Positions 61,281-64,000 of a DNA stretch of 64,000 nucleotides are shown here, piece by piece. Position 1 is the first letter of the stretch. The number at the start of each line of letters is the position of its first letter. The notes beneath the pieces were generated by a model. That model made no database searches, was not told where the DNA came from, and saw only the letters and a program-made list of their open reading frames with translations. Position numbers and translations under genes: made by a program. The DNA is from Caulobacter radicis. Its GTDB lineage: Bacteria > Pseudomonadota > Alphaproteobacteria > Caulobacterales > Caulobacteraceae. The stretch spans positions 1 through 64,000 of the forward strand of contig NZ_QDKO01000010.1 of NCBI RefSeq assembly GCF_003094615.1, given 5' to 3'.

Positions 61281-61360
61281 CACCCTTTGACTAGGTTCAC
61301 CCTTTGACTAGGTTCACCCTTTGACTAGGTTCACCCTTTGACTAGGTTCACCCTTTGACG
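61281..61360. repeat. 17-bp tandem repeat array, 4.7 copies
   Basis: Unit CACCCTTTGACTAGGTT: exact copies start at 61281, 61298, 61315 and 61332, and a 12-base partial copy starts at 61349. The array lies between argB and the SemiSWEET gene. Its right end encodes the last three codons and the stop of SemiSWEET (minus strand: GTC AAA GGG TGA). Perfect identity of all full copies indicates recent expansion by slippage. Confidence 0.97.
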
Positions 61361-61644
61361 TCGTTCCCGGATCGTCCGCGTCCGTAGCGCCATTTGAGCG
61401 CGAGCACCGCGGCCGACATCGCAAGGCAGGCGAGGTTCGAGGCCGCCACCGGCCAGGCCTTGATCATCAGGCCGTAGGCCAGCCAGCAGGCGAAGCCCGT
61501 CACGGTCACCACATAGGTCCGCAGCGACACCGACGAGGCGTCCTTCTCGCGCAGGATCTTGACGATCTGCGGGGCGAAGCTGGCGATGGAAAGCAGGGCC
61601 GCGGCCGTGCCGACGAAGACGGCGACCGGGTGGACGTCGGCCAT
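61348..61644 (-). CDS. SemiSWEET-type (MtN3/PQ-loop) transporter
   Basis: 98 residues with three spans: AVFVGTAAALLSIASFAPQIVKIL carries the PQ motif (FAPQIVK) in span 1, then SSVSLRTYVVTVTGFACWLAYG and a third span. It is one triple-helix bundle, as in bacterial SemiSWEETs, which dimerise and move small sugars. The start overlaps the lovR stop by one base (TGATG), so it should be translationally coupled to the light-signalling pair. The C-terminal VKG plus stop come from the tandem repeat array. Confidence 0.88.
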   Translation of the reverse strand: MADVHPVAVFVGTAAALLSIASFAPQIVKILREKDASSVSLRTYVVTVTGFACWLAYGLMIKAWPVAASNLACLAMSAAVLALKWRYGRGRSGNDVKG

Positions 61645-62108
61645 CAGGCCGAGCGAGGCATTTCGGTCAGGCCCCAGAGCTGGGCATAGGCCGGCGCCAG
61701 CTCCAGCCCGACGGGCGGCAGGCCCGGCGCGCGGCCCTCTCTCAGGCAGACGGCCAGATAGGCCAGGGCGGTCTTCACGCCATGCTCGGAATAGGGCTTG
61801 CCGATTACCCCGCAGGCGCCGGCGAAGTCGTCCGGCAGGCGCTTGACGTTGGCGGTCATGAACAGGGCCACGCAGCCGCAGTCGTCGTGGATCCTGCGCA
61901 CCACCTCCACGCCCGTGGGGCCGTCGCGCAGGTGGACGTCGACGAGGGCCAGATCGGGATGCAGCGACCTGGCCAGGTCGACCGCCTCGTCCGAGCTCAT
62001 GGCGCAGCCCACGGAGTGGTAGCCGGCTTCCTGGACCAGGAACTCCAGCTCGGTGGCCAGGAGGACCTCGTCCTCGACGATCAACACATCCAACGCGCGC
62101 CCGGGCAT
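61644..62108 (-). CDS. lovR: single-domain response regulator LovR
   Basis: 154 residues: a receiver domain (VEDEVLLATELEFLVQEAG, phospho-acceptor Asp57 in LALVDVHLRDG, switch Lys in VIGKPYSEHG) with a short C-terminal extension and no output domain. It starts 13 bases after lovK. In C. crescentus LovR works with LovK as a phosphorelay or phosphate sink that tunes cell attachment and the general stress response (established for the ortholog). Confidence 0.9.
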   Translation of the reverse strand: MPGRALDVLIVEDEVLLATELEFLVQEAGYHSVGCAMSSDEAVDLARSLHPDLALVDVHLRDGPTGVEVVRRIHDDCGCVALFMTANVKRLPDDFAGACGVIGKPYSEHGVKTALAYLAVCLREGRAPGLPPVGLELAPAYAQLWGLTEMPRSA

Positions 62109-62121
62109 GGGTTACTGGTTC

Positions 62122-63231
62122 CTAGTGATGCGCGCCGTTGACGGGCAGGTTGACGACGACGCGGGTTCCGGGCTCGGCCGCCGTGGTCTCGGACCGCGCC
62201 TTGAGCTGCTGGCAGAGCAACTGGACGATGGTCAGTCCGAAACCCGATGTCCGGGCCCCTTCAGCCATTCCAACGCCGTCATCGGCGATTTCGATCCGAA
62301 ACTCGCCATTTGTGCGAGTGATCGATACCGAGACGTGGCCCGCGCGCCTCTCCGGGAAGGCGTGGCGCAGGGCGTTGGAGAACAGCTCGCTGATCACCAG
62401 GGCCAGGGGCGCGGCCTTCGAGGCCGGCACGTCCACCCGCTCCAGGTCCAGGCTGACGCGCACCTCGTCGCGGGCCGCGGTCCCAGCCATGTCCGACACC
62501 AGGTCGCGCACGAAGGCCGAGACGTCGAAGCGCTCGACGTCCTCGCTCTGGAACAGGCGGCGGTGGACGGTGGCGATGGCGTTCACCCGCTCCAGCATGC
62601 CGCGCAGGCTGTGCTTGACCGCCGGCTCCTTCTCGCGCCGGTTCTGCAGCAGCAGCAGGGACGAGATGAGCTGCAGGTTGTTCTTCACCCGGTGGTCGAC
62701 CTCGTGCAGCAGGGCGGTCTTCTGCTCCAGGGCCAGGGACAGCTCGCGGGTGCGCGCCTCGACGGCGTCCTCCAGGTCGCTGCGGGTCTCGCGCAGGTGC
62801 TGCTCGGTCTGCTTCTTCTCGCTGACGTCCAGCTGCGAGCCGAAGAAGTAGATGATCTGCCCCAGCTTGTTACGCACGGGCGAGAGGTACAGCGCGTTCC
62901 AGAACGTGCTGCCGTCCTTGCGGTAGTTGAGGATGTCGATGGCGATGTCGTCGCCGTCGGCGATCGCGCCGCGCAGTTCGCCGATGGCGACCGGGCTGGT
63001 GTCGGGCCCTTGCAGGAAGCGGCAGTTGCGGCCGATCACCTCCGAACGGGCATAGCCGGTCAGCCGCAGGAAGGCGTCGTTGGCGAAGATGATCGGATTG
63101 TCGGCCTGGGTGGCGTCGGTGACGATCATCGCCATGCGGGTGGCGCGGATGGCGGCCGCGAAGGGGTCGTCGATGCCGTGCTCGGCCGCGAGCTGATCGC
63201 TCGCCCGCTGAGACTTCAGATAATCCGTCAT
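62122..63231 (-). CDS. lovK: LOV-domain blue-light histidine kinase LovK
   Basis: 369 residues. The N-terminal LOV domain has the flavin-adduct motif GRNCRFLQG with Cys70 and FANDAFLRLTGY, NALYLSPVRNKLGQIIYFFG. A linker helix leads to a HWE/HisKA_2-type kinase with His180 in EVDHRVKNNLQLISS and an HATPase (ELFSNALRHAFPE, DDGVGMAEG, GFGLTIVQLLCQQL). Residue numbers Cys70 and His180 equal those of C. crescentus LovK. It is a soluble blue-light and redox sensor. It is first of a three-gene unit lovK-lovR-SemiSWEET. Confidence 0.95.
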   Translation of the reverse strand: MTDYLKSQRASDQLAAEHGIDDPFAAAIRATRMAMIVTDATQADNPIIFANDAFLRLTGYARSEVIGRNCRFLQGPDTSPVAIGELRGAIADGDDIAIDILNYRKDGSTFWNALYLSPVRNKLGQIIYFFGSQLDVSEKKQTEQHLRETRSDLEDAVEARTRELSLALEQKTALLHEVDHRVKNNLQLISSLLLLQNRREKEPAVKHSLRGMLERVNAIATVHRRLFQSEDVERFDVSAFVRDLVSDMAGTAARDEVRVSLDLERVDVPASKAAPLALVISELFSNALRHAFPERRAGHVSVSITRTNGEFRIEIADDGVGMAEGARTSGFGLTIVQLLCQQLKARSETTAAEPGTRVVVNLPVNGAHH

Positions 63232-63330
63232 TCCTGAGCCCGACCCCGGCTTTGTTCTATGGACGCCCCGTCAACGGCTGAACGCCTCGTCTTGGGTCGG
63301 GTTCCCGACCAAGCTTCGGCGTGGGAACGC

Positions 63331-63361
63331 AAAACGCGGCGGCCCCATGGGGACCGCCGCG
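63331..63361 (-). terminator. intrinsic terminator of the sulfate-binding protein gene
   Basis: On the minus strand: CGCGGCGG, TCCCCATGGGG loop region, CCGCCGCG followed by TTTT. The stem ends 33 bases past the stop codon of the ABC transporter gene. The remainder of the gap to lovK has no further feature. Confidence 0.8.
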
Positions 63362-63393
63362 CCTGCAATGGTCAAGTTTTGAAAGGGCGGGCC

Positions 63394-64000
63394 CTATTTC
63401 GGACGGTAGATGCGGTCGAAGACGCCGCCGTCGGCGAAGTGCGTGGCCTGGGCCTTCTTCCAGCCGCCGAAGGTGTCGTCGATGGTCGACAGCGGGATCT
63501 GCTTGAACTTGCCGGCGTACTTCTTGGCTACGGCCGCATTGCGCGGGCGGTAGTGGTGCTTGGCGATCAGGTCCTGGGCCAGCGGGCTGTAGAGGAAGTT
63601 GAGGTACCCCGTGGCGGCCAGGCGGGTCTTGTGGCGGTCGACGTTCTTGTCGACAAGGGCCACCGGCGGTTCGGCCAGGATCGAACGCGAGGGCACGACG
63701 ATCTCGAATTGGCCCGGCAGTTCCTCCAGCGCCAGGAACGCCTCGTTCTCCCAGGCCAGCAGCACGTCGCCGATGCCGCGCTGGGTGAAGGTGGTGGTGG
63801 CGCCGCGCGCGCCCGTGTCGAGCACCGGCACGTGGGCGAACAGGTCCTTCAGATAGGCCTCGGCCTTGGCCGGATTGCCGCCCGGCTGCTTCAGCGCCCA
63901 GGCCCAGGCGGCCAGATAGTTCCAGCGCGCCCCGCCCGAGGTCTTCGGGTTGGGGGTGATGACGCCGACGCCCGGCTTCACCAGGTCGGCCCAGTCGGCG
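63394..64000 (-). CDS. sulfate/thiosulfate ABC transporter substrate-binding protein, C-terminal part
   Basis: The gene runs off the right edge; about 202 codons are visible. [20 protein letters not shown] and ARWNYLAAW are the anion-binding SBP signature, followed by [18 protein letters not shown], and a C-terminal lobe ending [20 protein letters not shown]. It is the periplasmic receptor of a CysTWA-type sulfate importer. Its signal peptide and start are outside the window. Confidence 0.93.
   Translation of the reverse strand, partial: ADWADLVKPGVGVITPNPKTSGGARWNYLAAWAWALKQPGGNPAKAEAYLKDLFAHVPVLDTGARGATTTFTQRGIGDVLLAWENEAFLALEELPGQFEIVVPSRSILAEPPVALVDKNVDRHKTRLAATGYLNFLYSPLAQDLIAKHHYRPRNAAVAKKYAGKFKQIPLSTIDDTFGGWKKAQATHFADGGVFDRIYRPK

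Noticed and set aside
61281..61360. CRISPR array
   Set aside because: Units are contiguous and identical without spacers; no cas genes are nearby. It is a simple tandem repeat.

Overview
The window is GC-rich chromosomal DNA of an alphaproteobacterium, almost certainly Caulobacter or a close relative in the Caulobacteraceae. The evidence is a capsule-type exopolysaccharide locus containing an HvyA-like transglutaminase-fold protein, a giant GdhZ-type NAD-glutamate dehydrogenase, a LovK-LovR blue-light pair whose photoactive Cys70 and phospho-acceptor His180 fall at the same residue numbers as in C. crescentus LovK, two TonB-dependent receptors, and a consistently high-GC codon style. No prophage, integrase, recognisable transposase, rRNA or CRISPR array was seen.

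Layout. 1-10.7 kb: start of ugd (minus strand, cut by the edge), then an envelope polysaccharide locus (secreted Ala-rich protein, BBP2-type outer-membrane barrel, Wzc-type co-polymerase/tyrosine kinase, Wzy-type polymerase, PssY-type initiating sugar transferase, divergent hvyA, PPP-family phosphatase, short Wza-type export protein). 10.8-19.3 kb: an MHYT-GGDEF-EAL c-di-GMP protein, a hybrid histidine kinase, a DUF559 nuclease-like gene framed by 60-bp inverted repeats, a HerA-like ATPase, an AI-2E family permease and a candidate structured RNA. 19.3-31 kb: gdhZ, DUF418, phoD, lysE-hisI, DUF817 and a cassette of four tiny overlapping genes. 31-43 kb: folE, cysS, a GT39-type glycosyltransferase, a TonB receptor, agmatine-to-putrescine genes, and a LytTR regulator divergent from a second receptor. 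43-51 kb: tRNA-Ala, yggT-DUF167, a second hybrid kinase, and a minus-strand series dcm - cysK - FAD monooxygenase - vsr. 51-64 kb: cupin protein, dapE, glsA, a tiny membrane protein behind an FNR/FixK-like box, truA-fmt, an LRR-kinase gene abutting dapD and a HAD phosphatase, argB, lovK-lovR-SemiSWEET, and the end of a sulfate-binding protein gene.

The least ordinary content lies between and around the genes. At least seven families of palindromic or inverted-repeat elements (called A-G here) sit at gene ends. Family A has 57-60 bp arms: one copy encloses the DUF559 gene, one encloses a family B element, and one runs into the reading frame of vsr. A 17-bp tandem array ends the SemiSWEET gene. 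A run of hairpins, three of them with nearly the same CCCCCCA loop on different stems, lies upstream of gdhZ and looks like an undescribed sRNA or leader. Several genes of under 60 codons were added by direct reading.

Gene starts were chosen from ribosome-binding sites and expected N-termini. All functional names rest on recognising motifs and family architecture by eye; no database search was run.
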